From: CALKJP01 sp046299555
GTDB taxonomy: Bacteria > Bacteroidota > Bacteroidia > JACCXN01
Direction of reading: 5' to 3'
Assembly: GCA_046299555.1 (NCBI GenBank)
Contig: JBKBHS010000001.1
Span: forward strand, 186,001 to 250,000
DNA length: 64,000 bases
Below are positions 46,253-55,369 of the stretch, piece after piece; within the stretch, counting starts at the first letter, position 1, and each line of letters starts with the position of its first letter. Made by a program: the position numbers and the translations under genes. The notes under the pieces were generated by a model that was given only the letters and a program-made list of their open reading frames with translations, had not been told where the DNA came from and did no database searches.

Positions 46253-46991
46253 GTAAATAGGGTTTTAAAGGTTGGTTAATTATATCAAATACTTTCGATT
46301 TCAAAGATATTAAATCTTCGTCATTCAATCCTTTTGTTTCAATATGCGGATGAATTACAATGCTTGCTATACCCGGCCTACAACGTGATTTCCAAAATGC
46401 TTTATCTTCTAACAAATTCCAATTATTAATAAACGTTACCGGCACTATGGGCACTTGCTTTTCTATGGCCAATTTAAACGCTCCGTTTTTAAAAGGGAGC
46501 ATTTGCGGGGCTTTAGGTGCAATGGTTCCTTCAGGAAACAAGGCTACGCTATGGCCTTTATCTATCTCAGCTGCAGCTCTTAAAAAAGCACGATGAGAAC
46601 CTGTAGTACTTTTTCTATCTACCAAAATATTCATGTCTTTAAAAAAAATATTAAATAAGGGAACTTTACGCAGCTCGTTTTTACCCATAAAAACAAAATA
46701 ATCAGGAAAGACACAATAGGTTAAAACAATATCTAAATAAGAAGTGTGATTGGCACAAATTATATATGGAGCATTTGGCAAAGTGGTCGTCTGTTTTTTA
46801 TCAATCCATATAAAATCGGAGTAGATTAAATACTTGGCCCAAAAGCGCATTAAAGAAAAGCAGTATTTATACCACGATTTTCGCGATAAAAAAAAGGCAA
46901 ATAAGGGAAACAATATAATTAGCGTTAAAACAAAATTAACGAGAAAAAAAATTTTCCAGCTAACACCAAATATTTGTTTTAATAATCGCAT
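46239..46991 (-). CDS. plsC: 1-acyl-sn-glycerol-3-phosphate acyltransferase
   Basis: 250 residues from the ATG at 46991; a TTG at 47021 would add ten residues. N-terminal membrane helix (IFFLVNFVLTLIILFPLFAFFL), acyltransferase motif NHTSYLD (HxxxxD, about 83-89), VALFPEGT (block III) and PIVPVTFIN. Makes phosphatidic acid. Coupled with gatC by overlap. Confidence 0.9.
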   Translation of the reverse strand: MRLLKQIFGVSWKIFFLVNFVLTLIILFPLFAFFLSRKSWYKYCFSLMRFWAKYLIYSDFIWIDKKQTTTLPNAPYIICANHTSYLDIVLTYCVFPDYFVFMGKNELRKVPLFNIFFKDMNILVDRKSTTGSHRAFLRAAAEIDKGHSVALFPEGTIAPKAPQMLPFKNGAFKLAIEKQVPIVPVTFINNWNLLEDKAFWKSRCRPGIASIVIHPHIETKGLNDEDLISLKSKVFDIINQPLKPYLHAGR

Positions 46992-47219
46992 AATTTTTAA
47001 ACAGAACGCTAATTTATACAATTATAAGCGATTTAATAGATTATTTTAATCCTGCCTATTAATTATCAACTATAATATTGATTAAAAAATTTCAACTAGG
47101 ATAAATAAATACTGTAACGAATTTAAGCTTAAATAGAATTTATATAAAACTAAATCTTGGCGTTTACAAATCACGTCTAATAGATTTTACAAGTAAAATT
47201 TCACATCAAAAATAAATCG

Positions 47220-47227
47220 TAAATTTG
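47220..47227 (+). promoter_or_regulatory. -7 box for purF
   Basis: TAAATTTG matches TAnnTTTG, 25 bases before the purF ATG. The -33 position has only a weak TTT. The rest of the 261-base gap (46992-47252) is AT-rich and otherwise empty. Confidence 0.4.
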
Positions 47228-47252
47228 GTGCTTCTTTTATTAAGCCAAAATC

Positions 47253-49154
47253 ATGAGCGACCAAATAAAGCACGAGTGCGGAATAGCCCTAATAAGATTA
47301 AAAAAACCACTACAATATTATATTGACAAATATGGTACTCCTCTATATGGAATAAACAAGCTATACCTGCTTATGGAAAAGCAACATAATCGAGGACAAG
47401 ATGGTGCAGGAGTAGCTAATATAAAAATAAATATTGATCCCGGACATCGCTATATAAGTCGCTATCGCTCTGTTTCTCCTAAAGCTATTCAAGAAATTTT
47501 TAGCAAGATAAACGATAAATTTATAGAAGTACAAAAAAACAATCCTTCAAAACTAAAAGACGGAGAATGGCTTAAAAACAATGTGGCATTTACCGGAGAA
47601 TTATTACTTGGTCATTTAAGATATGGAACTTACGGTAAAAACAGCATTGAAAACTGTCATCCTTTTTTGCGACAAAATAATTGGAAAAACAGGAATTTGG
47701 TTGTAGCCGGAAATTTTAATTTAACTAATGTAGATGAACTCTTTCATCAATTGGTTGAATTAGGACAACATCCGAAAGAAAAAGCCGATACAGTAACCGT
47801 AATGGAAAAAATAGGACATTTTTTAGATGTTGAAAACGAACGACTTTTCAGGCATTTTAAAGATAAAGGCTATAACAATCAAGAAATTACAGAACTTATT
47901 TCTGAAAATATTGATATCGCTCGCATATTAAAAGAAGCCTCCAAAAAATGGGACGGAGGTTATGCCATGGCAGGTTTAATGGGACATGGAGGAGCTTTTG
48001 TTTTGCGCGACCCCAACGGTATACGCCCTGCTTTTTATTATCATGACGATGAAATTGTTGTTGTAACATCAGAACGCCCGGTTATTCAAACAGCTTTTAA
48101 TGTTCCCATTGAAAAAGTACAAGAACTTAAACCCGGACATGCCATAATTATTGAAAAAAATGGAGAAATAAAAGAAACGCTTATAAATCAACCTCAAGAA
48201 AAATTATCGTGTTCGTTTGAAAGAATTTATTTTTCCAGAGGAAGTGATAAAGATATTTACATTGAACGCAAAACGCTCGGACAAGCATTATGCCCTGCTA
48301 TACTTAAAGCTATTGATTTTGATATAAAAAACACTGTGTTTTCATACATCCCCAATACGGCAGAATTAGCGTTTTTAGGTTTAATAGAAGGCATTCAAGA
48401 ATATTTGAATAAATATAAACGAATAGAAATTTTAAAATTAGGAGATAAAGTTTCGGATCCTAAATTAACCGAAATATTATCATTACAACCTCGAATAGAA
48501 AAAATTGCCATTAAAGATGCTAAGCTCAGAACCTTTATTACACAAGATAAAGAGCGCGATGATATGGTAGCACATGTTTATGATACAACCTATGGTGTAA
48601 TAAATAAAGGGGTTGATACTTTAGTAGTTATTGACGATTCTATTGTAAGAGGCACTACCTTAAAACAAAGTATTTTAAAAATTTTAGACCGTTTAGGTCC
48701 TAAAAAAATTATCATTGTTTCATCAGCTCCACAAATTCGTTATCCGGATTGCTATGGAATTGACATGGCTAAACTAGGCGATTTTGTTGCTTTTCAAGCT
48801 GCTATTGCTTTACTAAAAGAAACTTTTAAAGAAAATTTGATTGAAGAAGTTTACGAAAAGGCAAAAGCACAAATGGAATTGCCTTTAGAACAAATTCAAA
48901 ACGTAGTAAAAGAAATTTACAAACCTTTTACGGCAGAAGAAATATCTCGAAAAATTGCTGAATTATTGCGTCCTAATGATATACAAGCTGAAGTAGAAAT
49001 TATCTATCAATCAATAGAAGGATTACACCTTGCCTGCCCTAATCATAAAGGCGATTGGTATTTTTCAGGCAATTATCCTACTCCGGGAGGAAACAGGGTG
49101 GTTAATCAAGCCTATATTAATTATATTGAAGGTAAAAACGTACGAGCTTATTAA
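47253..49154 (+). CDS. purF: Amidophosphoribosyltransferase, Bacteroidota long form
   Basis: 633 residues, about 130 longer than usual PurF. A short propeptide (MSDQIKHE) precedes Cys9 (CGIALIRL), the N-terminal nucleophile once cleaved; glutaminase motifs RGQDGAG and LLGHLRYGTYG follow. The PRPP domain is lower in the protein with VVIDDSIVRGTTL. Extra C-terminal about 120 residues (FTAEEISRKIAELLRPNDIQAEV ... LHLACPNHKGDWYFSGNYPTPGGNRVVNQAYINY) look like a domain found in Bacteroidota versions. First step of purine synthesis, or a paralogue of it. Confidence 0.85.
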   Translation: MSDQIKHECGIALIRLKKPLQYYIDKYGTPLYGINKLYLLMEKQHNRGQDGAGVANIKINIDPGHRYISRYRSVSPKAIQEIFSKINDKFIEVQKNNPSKLKDGEWLKNNVAFTGELLLGHLRYGTYGKNSIENCHPFLRQNNWKNRNLVVAGNFNLTNVDELFHQLVELGQHPKEKADTVTVMEKIGHFLDVENERLFRHFKDKGYNNQEITELISENIDIARILKEASKKWDGGYAMAGLMGHGGAFVLRDPNGIRPAFYYHDDEIVVVTSERPVIQTAFNVPIEKVQELKPGHAIIIEKNGEIKETLINQPQEKLSCSFERIYFSRGSDKDIYIERKTLGQALCPAILKAIDFDIKNTVFSYIPNTAELAFLGLIEGIQEYLNKYKRIEILKLGDKVSDPKLTEILSLQPRIEKIAIKDAKLRTFITQDKERDDMVAHVYDTTYGVINKGVDTLVVIDDSIVRGTTLKQSILKILDRLGPKKIIIVSSAPQIRYPDCYGIDMAKLGDFVAFQAAIALLKETFKENLIEEVYEKAKAQMELPLEQIQNVVKEIYKPFTAEEISRKIAELLRPNDIQAEVEIIYQSIEGLHLACPNHKGDWYFSGNYPTPGGNRVVNQAYINYIEGKNVRAY

Positions 49155-49161
49155 GGCAACA

Positions 49162-49890
49162 TTATTTATACAAACCTTTTTTATAATTGTTTCTTACCTT
49201 TAATAAATCGCGAAACATTTCCATGCTGCTGGTAAATGGTTTTATTTTGGTAGTGGCGGCATTATCAATCCAGCGAACAGGCATTTCCTTAATTTTATAA
49301 TTTTCAAGCTGTGCCAAAAATAATAGTTCCACATCAAAACACCAGCCGGTAATGGTCATTTTTGGAAATATTTTTTGAGCCACTTCTCGTTTCATCATTT
49401 TAAAACCACATTGGCTATCTTTTACTTTTATACCGGCAACAAGTCTTGCCAAAAAAGCAAAGGTTTTTCCCATTAATTGTCGATAATAAGGTTGTGCCGT
49501 AAGAATAATCGAATCTTTTAAATTTCTGGAACCAATAACAACTTGGTATTCGTCAATGTATTTTAAAGCATTTTCTAATTCTTCTATGGGAGTTGCTAAA
49601 TCGGCATCTAAAAACATTACATTTTCTTTTGTTGCATTAAGCATTCCGTTTTTAACCGAATAGCCTTTGCCTTTATTTCCGGGATTTTCAATAATTTTAA
49701 TTTGAGGTAAAAATTTTTGCGCTAACTCAAGTGTATTATCTTTAGAGCCATCGTTAACTACAATAACTTCAAAATCGAATTTTTTATTATTCAAATAATA
49801 CAATATTGCACTTAAACTGCGCTCAATATTAGCAGATTCATTATAAGCGGGTATTACAACAGAAATTGAAATATTTGTATTTAATGACAT
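49162..49890 (-). CDS. Glycosyltransferase family 2 (dolichyl-phosphate glucosyltransferase-like)
   Basis: 242 residues, GT-A fold. VVIPAYNESANIERSL, VVNDGSKDNTLELA and the DxD-type LDADLATPIEELENAL, followed by SQCGFKMMKREVAQKIFPK and WCFDVELLFLA, fit the ALG5/DPM-like subgroup that uses a lipid phosphate acceptor. No C-terminal membrane helices. Seven bases after the ABC ATPase gene; probably last gene of the series. Confidence 0.88.
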   Translation of the reverse strand: MSLNTNISISVVIPAYNESANIERSLSAILYYLNNKKFDFEVIVVNDGSKDNTLELAQKFLPQIKIIENPGNKGKGYSVKNGMLNATKENVMFLDADLATPIEELENALKYIDEYQVVIGSRNLKDSIILTAQPYYRQLMGKTFAFLARLVAGIKVKDSQCGFKMMKREVAQKIFPKMTITGWCFDVELLFLAQLENYKIKEMPVRWIDNAATTKIKPFTSSMEMFRDLLKVRNNYKKGLYK

Positions 49891-49897
49891 TAATTGC

Positions 49898-51709
49898 TTA
49901 TACCAAGGCTGCTCTTCTTTGTTTTTTTATCTGTATTGAACGTTGTATGTCTTCTATTTCGCCTTTAGGTATGGCACTAATTAACTTACGGGTATATTCG
50001 GTTTGTGGATTGGCATATATATCATCGGCATAACCCATTTCTTCAATTTTACCTTTGTTCATTACTACCATACGGTCGCTCATAAATTTCACTACCGATA
50101 AATCATGCGAAATAAAAATGTAGGTAAACTTAAACTCTTTTTTTAACTCATTTAAGAGATTTAATACTTGCGCTTGTACCGATACATCAAGTGCCGATAC
50201 AGATTCATCGCAAATAATAAATTGCGGATTAAGCGCTAATGCACGAGCAATACAAATACGCTGACGCTGCCCTCCTGAAAATTCATGCGGATATCGATAA
50301 AAATGTTCTGCAGGCATATTTACTCTATGAAGCAATTCTAATACACGTTCTTTTCTTTCTTTATCGCTTCCTAATATACCATGTACTTTCATGGGTTCCA
50401 TTATGGCCTCTCCAATGGTAATGCGTGGGTTAAGAGAAGAATAAGGGTCTTGGAAAATAATTTGCATGTGTTTTCGAATTTCTCTTAATTCCTTGGCATT
50501 TAGTTCTGCAATATTTTTTCCATTGTATATAATTTCCCCTGCAGTTGGTTCTATCAAGCGTAAAATGGTTCTGCCTAAAGTAGTTTTACCGCAACCGGAT
50601 TCGCCAACCAATCCTAATGTTTCGCCCGGATATACATCAAAAGAAACATCATCTACTGCCTTAACGTAGTCGGTAGCTTTGCCAAAAATTCCTTTACTTA
50701 TAGGAAAATATGTTTTTACATTTTTTACTTGTAAAATAGGTTGTTGCTTATAAATTTCTTTTAAATGCCTTTCTCTTTCTTCTTTTGTAACGACTAATTT
50801 TTCAGTAACTTCAGAAACCGATTTATCGCTTTCGGTAACTGTTCCATCGGCTTCTACGTGCATAAAATCAGAAACCGTTGGCAATAAGTGTAAACGTTTA
50901 TTTAATGGTGGACGACAAGCCAAAAGACCTTTTGTATAAGGATGTTGTGGATTTGTAAAAATATCCATTACATTGCCTTGTTCTACTATTTTCCCTTTGT
51001 ACATTACCACCACTTTGTCGGCCAATTCAGCAATTACACCTAAATCGTGTGTTATAAACATTAATCCCATATCGTGCTCTTGCTGAAGTTTCATCATTAA
51101 CTCTAGAATGGTTTTTTGCACAGTAACATCTAAGGCTGTGGTGGGCTCATCAGCAATAAGCAAAGAGGGATTACAAGACATAGCCATAGCAATCATTACA
51201 CGTTGCTTTTGGCCTCCAGAAATTTGGTGTGGATAGGTATCAAAAATTTTTTCAGGACGTGGTAACTGTACTTCTTTAAACAATTCGATAGTTTTTTGCT
51301 TTGCTTCCTGTTTACTTACTTTTTGATGAAGCAAAATGGCTTCCATTACCTGATCGCCACATGTAAAAACAGGATTTAAAGAAGTCATTGGTTCCTGAAA
51401 AATCATGGCAATTTCGTTCCCTCGAAAAGAGCGCATTTCTTTTTCAGAAAGTTTTGTTAAATCTACGGCTCCTTTTGTTTTAGAATGGAAAATTATTTCG
51501 CCTGAGGCAATTCTTCCGGGAGGATTGGGAATTAAGCGCATTACTGAAAGTGATGTAACCGATTTCCCTGAACCGGATTCACCAACAATTCCAATAGTTT
51601 CTCCTTTATGTAATGTAAAACTTATATTGTTTACCGCTTTTACAATTTGGTCTTCTGTTCTAAATTCTGTAACAAGGTTTTTTACCTCAAGTAATACGTT
51701 TTTTTCCAT
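49898..51709 (-). CDS. Oligopeptide-type ABC transporter ATP-binding protein, fused double ATPase
   Basis: 603 residues with two complete ATPase halves. Half 1: Walker A GESGSGKS (about 40), signature SGGQKQR, Walker B LLIADEPTTALDV. Half 2: GESGCGKT (about 365), SGGQRQR, FIICDESVSALDV. Each ends in the OppD/OppF-type C-terminal extension (HPYTKGLLACRPPLNKR). Resembles YejF/GsiA, energising uptake of peptides or glutathione. No permease or binding-protein genes are adjacent. Confidence 0.92.
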   Translation of the reverse strand: MEKNVLLEVKNLVTEFRTEDQIVKAVNNISFTLHKGETIGIVGESGSGKSVTSLSVMRLIPNPPGRIASGEIIFHSKTKGAVDLTKLSEKEMRSFRGNEIAMIFQEPMTSLNPVFTCGDQVMEAILLHQKVSKQEAKQKTIELFKEVQLPRPEKIFDTYPHQISGGQKQRVMIAMAMSCNPSLLIADEPTTALDVTVQKTILELMMKLQQEHDMGLMFITHDLGVIAELADKVVVMYKGKIVEQGNVMDIFTNPQHPYTKGLLACRPPLNKRLHLLPTVSDFMHVEADGTVTESDKSVSEVTEKLVVTKEERERHLKEIYKQQPILQVKNVKTYFPISKGIFGKATDYVKAVDDVSFDVYPGETLGLVGESGCGKTTLGRTILRLIEPTAGEIIYNGKNIAELNAKELREIRKHMQIIFQDPYSSLNPRITIGEAIMEPMKVHGILGSDKERKERVLELLHRVNMPAEHFYRYPHEFSGGQRQRICIARALALNPQFIICDESVSALDVSVQAQVLNLLNELKKEFKFTYIFISHDLSVVKFMSDRMVVMNKGKIEEMGYADDIYANPQTEYTRKLISAIPKGEIEDIQRSIQIKKQRRAALV

Positions 51710-51712
51710 TCT

Positions 51713-51762
51713 TTGCTTGCTAATGAAGAGTTTAAAAATAATATTTTCATTTTAGTAAGCAA
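51713..51762. other. Imperfect inverted repeat just upstream of the ABC ATPase start
   Basis: 51713-51727 and 51746-51762 can pair (arms TTGCTTGCTAATGAA and TTCATTTTAGTAAGCAA, with small bulges). On the minus strand the hairpin ends 4 bases before the ATG at 51709. There is no U-tract, so it may influence translation initiation rather than terminate. Confidence 0.35.
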
Positions 51763-51825
51763 AAAATGAATGACTTTTTTTTATTTTATTTCGACTAAAG
51801 GGGAATTTGTTGAGATAAAAAATTA

Positions 51826-52356
51826 TTATTCGTAAGCAATAACCGAAAGCGAAACATAGCCTCCTCCCTCTTCGCGTTCTTCTCCAAATAGTGAAATTTC
51901 AACATTTTTAAATCCTTTTGCATCTGTTTCCCAAATCATGTAATCATCTTTTATTTTTGATTTTCCGTATTTGTCGTTTAAATATGTTTCGAGCGCATTT
52001 TTTAAGCTTAGCGCATTAGCAGTATTATCTTGATAAACATCCATTGTTATTTCGTATAAACCCTTTTCTGAAAAATAATAGTTTATTGTAAAATAGTCGC
52101 TTTCGTTTAATGTTGCATCGTAGTATAAATAATCGTTTGATTCATCACTAAGAGCTGCTTTTTCAATTTTTTTAACGGTTTCGAGATTCATTCCTATTTC
52201 AACGCCTCTTAATACTCCTTCGTTTGTTATTAAAAGTTTTTCGAGCTCGGGGGAATATTCTTCTAAATCTTTAACATTGCTGCACGACACCATTAATGTT
52301 GTAACAACAATAATTAACAGAAAAAATAAATTATATATCTTATTTTTTTTATACAT
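51826..52356 (-). CDS. Lipoprotein of unknown function
   Basis: 176 residues from the ATG at 52356 (MYKKNKIYNLFFLLIIVVTTLMVSC), overlapping the exonuclease stop by 8 bases; a TTG at 52377 is less likely. Lipobox LMVSCSNV. The mature part has two related halves (LRGVEIGMNLETVKKIEKAAL, then YFTINYYFSEKGLYEITMDVY), perhaps a BLIP/SmpA-like alpha/beta fold. No family recognised with certainty. Confidence 0.75.
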   Translation of the reverse strand: MYKKNKIYNLFFLLIIVVTTLMVSCSNVKDLEEYSPELEKLLITNEGVLRGVEIGMNLETVKKIEKAALSDESNDYLYYDATLNESDYFTINYYFSEKGLYEITMDVYQDNTANALSLKNALETYLNDKYGKSKIKDDYMIWETDAKGFKNVEISLFGEEREEGGGYVSLSVIAYE

Positions 52357-53071
52357 ACTCAACCTGTTTGTCTTCAATAATTGGCAAACCTTTATAACGC
52401 ATAAAAAGCCTGCATAAAGTTAGTACATCTTTCTGGCAATATTCAACAATGCGAGGTAAATTATTTTCGTGCCAATACACATCATACACTTTGCTTCCAT
52501 CGATATCGTCTTTAGGCGAAGGAATATTAAATACTGCCGCAAGTAATTTTAAAGAAGTATAGCTTTTATAATCGCCAAATTTCCATAGTTCCATGGTGTC
52601 TAAATGAAATACCTCCCATGGTTTTTTCCCGGCAATATCAAGTGCTTTGGGCAACTTTAGTCCATTTATTAAAATTCTTCTGGCCATGTATGGAAAGTCA
52701 AATTCTTTTCCATTATGCGCGCACAAATAGGCTTGATTGAATTTTTCAAAAAATTTGTTGATAACATTAATTAATTCTTCCAACAATTTTTTTTCATCAT
52801 GGTTATAAACAGATTTTATTCTGAGACGATAGTGTTCATTATCTTTAATTAAAAAACCGAGAGACACACAGATTATTTTACCAAATTCTGCATAAATAGC
52901 TGCTCTTCGATAAATATCAGACGAAGTTAGGTTTTCATCTTTTATTAAACTCAATGCTTTTTCGTCCCATAGCTCCTGGATATGTTTGGGGGCATCGTTA
53001 TAGTCTTTGTATTGCGATGTAGTTTCTACATCTAAAAATAAAATATGTTCTAATTTAATGTCATCTAACAT
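52349..53071 (-). CDS. Predicted 3'-5' exonuclease of the DEDD (PolB-like) family
   Basis: 240 residues from the ATG at 53071, overlapping the DUF4153 gene by 11 bases (an upstream TTG at 53086 is possible). Exonuclease motifs: Exo I LFLDVETT, Exo II LCAHNGKEFDFPYMARR, Exo III YCQKDVLTLCRLF (YxxxD). Standalone DNA-proofreading-type nuclease without polymerase domain; substrate unknown. Confidence 0.88.
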   Translation of the reverse strand: MLDDIKLEHILFLDVETTSQYKDYNDAPKHIQELWDEKALSLIKDENLTSSDIYRRAAIYAEFGKIICVSLGFLIKDNEHYRLRIKSVYNHDEKKLLEELINVINKFFEKFNQAYLCAHNGKEFDFPYMARRILINGLKLPKALDIAGKKPWEVFHLDTMELWKFGDYKSYTSLKLLAAVFNIPSPKDDIDGSKVYDVYWHENNLPRIVEYCQKDVLTLCRLFMRYKGLPIIEDKQVEYV

Positions 53072-54914
53072 TTTTCGGATAAGCAATTAAAAGATAAGCT
53101 TCAAAACCTTTTGTTTTTATGGAATCGTTTTGAATATCGCCATAGATATATCGAATAAATAATGTTGTTTTATAGCCTTCTGATGGGATATGATGATACA
53201 TGTATTTGGGGTCAATAAAGTTGGTTTGGCCTTTATTATTTTTTGACATTTCATGAATTTGTTTTGCAAATTCATTAATACCGAATTCGGCTATTTTTTC
53301 ACCTTTTAAATTTTTTATTGAATAATAATCATTGTTAGTATTAAAGCCAAATAGCAAGGTGTCTGAAATTAAATTAATAAAGACATTTTCTTCCTTGTTA
53401 TTATTTTCATATGTGTTAATGGTTATTATTTCATCATATCCGCTTATGTTTATGCTTGCTTGATGAGAAACATTATAACTAAAATTAGTTTGATTGTATC
53501 TTTCTTCTTCTCTCCAACCATAATTGTTTTGCAATCCCATTTCTTTTAAAACAATTTCGGGTTTATATAAATATTGTTGAATGGAATCTTGTTCTTTAAA
53601 AAGTGTATCTAAATTTTTTTCAAACCAAGGTTGAATTTTTTTGTATCCATGAGTTTCGTCTAGATAACGAATTATAGAAGCAATTTGTACTTCGTCCTGA
53701 AAAGGTATAGTATCTTTAGCAGGATTTATTTTACCATTTTGTAAAATGTTGTTTTGAATAAGCAATTTTTCCAATCGCTCTACCTGACTTTTTTCAGACA
53801 CGGCAAATGCGCTCCATGGGCCAAATACCGAAAGTATGGCTACAATTGATAAACTAATCGGAATCCATTGAATGGTTTTCTTTTTACTGAATATAAAATA
53901 AACAACCGTAATAAACAACCAAATTGCAAGCGCAATTAAGAAATAGCGATTTTCTGTAATGCCGTAATTTTTTACACGTACATAAATGGCTATTGCCAGT
54001 AAAATCAATAAAGGGAAAAGCAAACGATAATACCAGCGAGAATATATATTCATCCATTTATTTTGCTCCGTATCTTTTATCGGATGTATCATTAATAATG
54101 AAAAAATTCCGGCAACAGAAAAACACATTACTAAATATGATACCCACCCATGGGGTAATTGCCATGATACAAGAATTTTAAATCCATATACATACAAAAT
54201 GAACAAATAAACTGAAACTAAAGGCAACAGAACAAATTGCGTAAAAACCTTTAGACCTTTAGGATAAGCATAATCATTATGGAGTTCTCTTAAATTTTGT
54301 GGAATTCCGGCCAGAAAAAAAATGGTATTAAAAATAATAGCCATTACTATCCATAAATGAACATATATTTTTTCATTTATCTTAACATCAAACAAATTAT
54401 CAATAGCTAAAAGTGCAACAGATAAACCTCCATATAAAATCCCTGTATATAAAATTGATAATAAATAACGTAAGAACAATGTTTTATTAAACTGCCAAAA
54501 ACCATTTTCGTTATATGTTTTTAGAAATGGCGAAAACGAAACAAATAAATGAACTGCTATATTTAATACAAATGTTCTAATGTAATCAATGGTGCTAAGT
54601 TTATTATCAAAGTGCCAGTAATAAAGAAAAACAATTATGAATGCAACAATATGAAATACCATTTTTCTTCCATTATCAAAATCGGTAGATTCTGATATAA
54701 ATGAGACGGCTATAAAAAATGGTAAAGCTAAAGATGCTGTTAAAAGTAATTTAAGCCATGTATCAAAATTAAAGTTGTTTGAAAATTCGTTTTCTGTTAA
54801 ATAAATAGCAACACCTGCAGCTAAAAAAACAGTTAAAAGGGCAAGTGGAAACCGTTTAAAAACTCCCCAAACAGATGAATATATATGATTAATGGTTGGT
54901 ATTTTTACAATCAT
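53061..54914 (-). CDS. DUF4153 integral membrane protein
   Basis: 617 residues. About 11-12 hydrophobic helices in the first 370 residues (for example ALLTVFLAAGVAIYL, LLTASLALPFFIAV, MAIIFNTIFFLAGIP) followed by a soluble C-terminal domain (about 385-617, ending YLLIAYPKNVR). Helices and the RYLLSILYTGILYGGLSVALLAIDNLF region match DUF4153. Function unknown. One base after the upstream gene's stop. Confidence 0.85.
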   Translation of the reverse strand: MIVKIPTINHIYSSVWGVFKRFPLALLTVFLAAGVAIYLTENEFSNNFNFDTWLKLLLTASLALPFFIAVSFISESTDFDNGRKMVFHIVAFIIVFLYYWHFDNKLSTIDYIRTFVLNIAVHLFVSFSPFLKTYNENGFWQFNKTLFLRYLLSILYTGILYGGLSVALLAIDNLFDVKINEKIYVHLWIVMAIIFNTIFFLAGIPQNLRELHNDYAYPKGLKVFTQFVLLPLVSVYLFILYVYGFKILVSWQLPHGWVSYLVMCFSVAGIFSLLMIHPIKDTEQNKWMNIYSRWYYRLLFPLLILLAIAIYVRVKNYGITENRYFLIALAIWLFITVVYFIFSKKKTIQWIPISLSIVAILSVFGPWSAFAVSEKSQVERLEKLLIQNNILQNGKINPAKDTIPFQDEVQIASIIRYLDETHGYKKIQPWFEKNLDTLFKEQDSIQQYLYKPEIVLKEMGLQNNYGWREEERYNQTNFSYNVSHQASINISGYDEIITINTYENNNKEENVFINLISDTLLFGFNTNNDYYSIKNLKGEKIAEFGINEFAKQIHEMSKNNKGQTNFIDPKYMYHHIPSEGYKTTLFIRYIYGDIQNDSIKTKGFEAYLLIAYPKNVR

Positions 54915-54915
54915 T

Positions 54916-55338
54916 TTACTTTATCATGATTCCTTTTTTATTAACGAGCGGAATATTAATCATGTAATCTTTAGAAATGGTTTCAGGTACAAAGACAAAT
55001 TTTTTATCAAAAATTGTTTTATCAATATAAAAACTTACCCAAAACTCGTTGCTTAAAGGAAAAACCTCTTGCATAATGGGTTCTATAATTGCGTAGGAGT
55101 TTGGAGGGAGCTCTTCAACATAATGCCTGAGTGTGGATGTTTTTCGTTCTTCACCATTTAAAAGACCATATCCTCTTGAAGTAACCAAAATATTATGTAT
55201 TTTATCTTTTTTTAAATTAATGATATAAACATTCCATTCTTCTTCACTTTTTAAGGTTTCTGCCAGTGGGGAATCGTTTTCTTGAACAATAGCAATGGCT
55301 ATATCTTCAACAATTGGAGGGATGATATCTTTTTTCAT
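54916..55338 (-). CDS. Conserved-looking cytoplasmic protein of unknown function
   Basis: 140 residues, no signal peptide, predicted all-beta with acidic N-terminus (IPPIVEDIAIAIVQENDSPLAETLKSEEEWNVYIINLKKDKIHNILVTSRGYG). I recognise it as a type recurring in Bacteroidota operons but know no name or role. One base separates it from the DUF4153 gene, 31 bases from the beta-lactamase-like gene. Confidence 0.7.
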   Translation of the reverse strand: MKKDIIPPIVEDIAIAIVQENDSPLAETLKSEEEWNVYIINLKKDKIHNILVTSRGYGLLNGEERKTSTLRHYVEELPPNSYAIIEPIMQEVFPLSNEFWVSFYIDKTIFDKKFVFVPETISKDYMINIPLVNKKGIMIK

Positions 55339-55369
55339 AATAATGCCGGATAAAGTATATTAATCGAGC

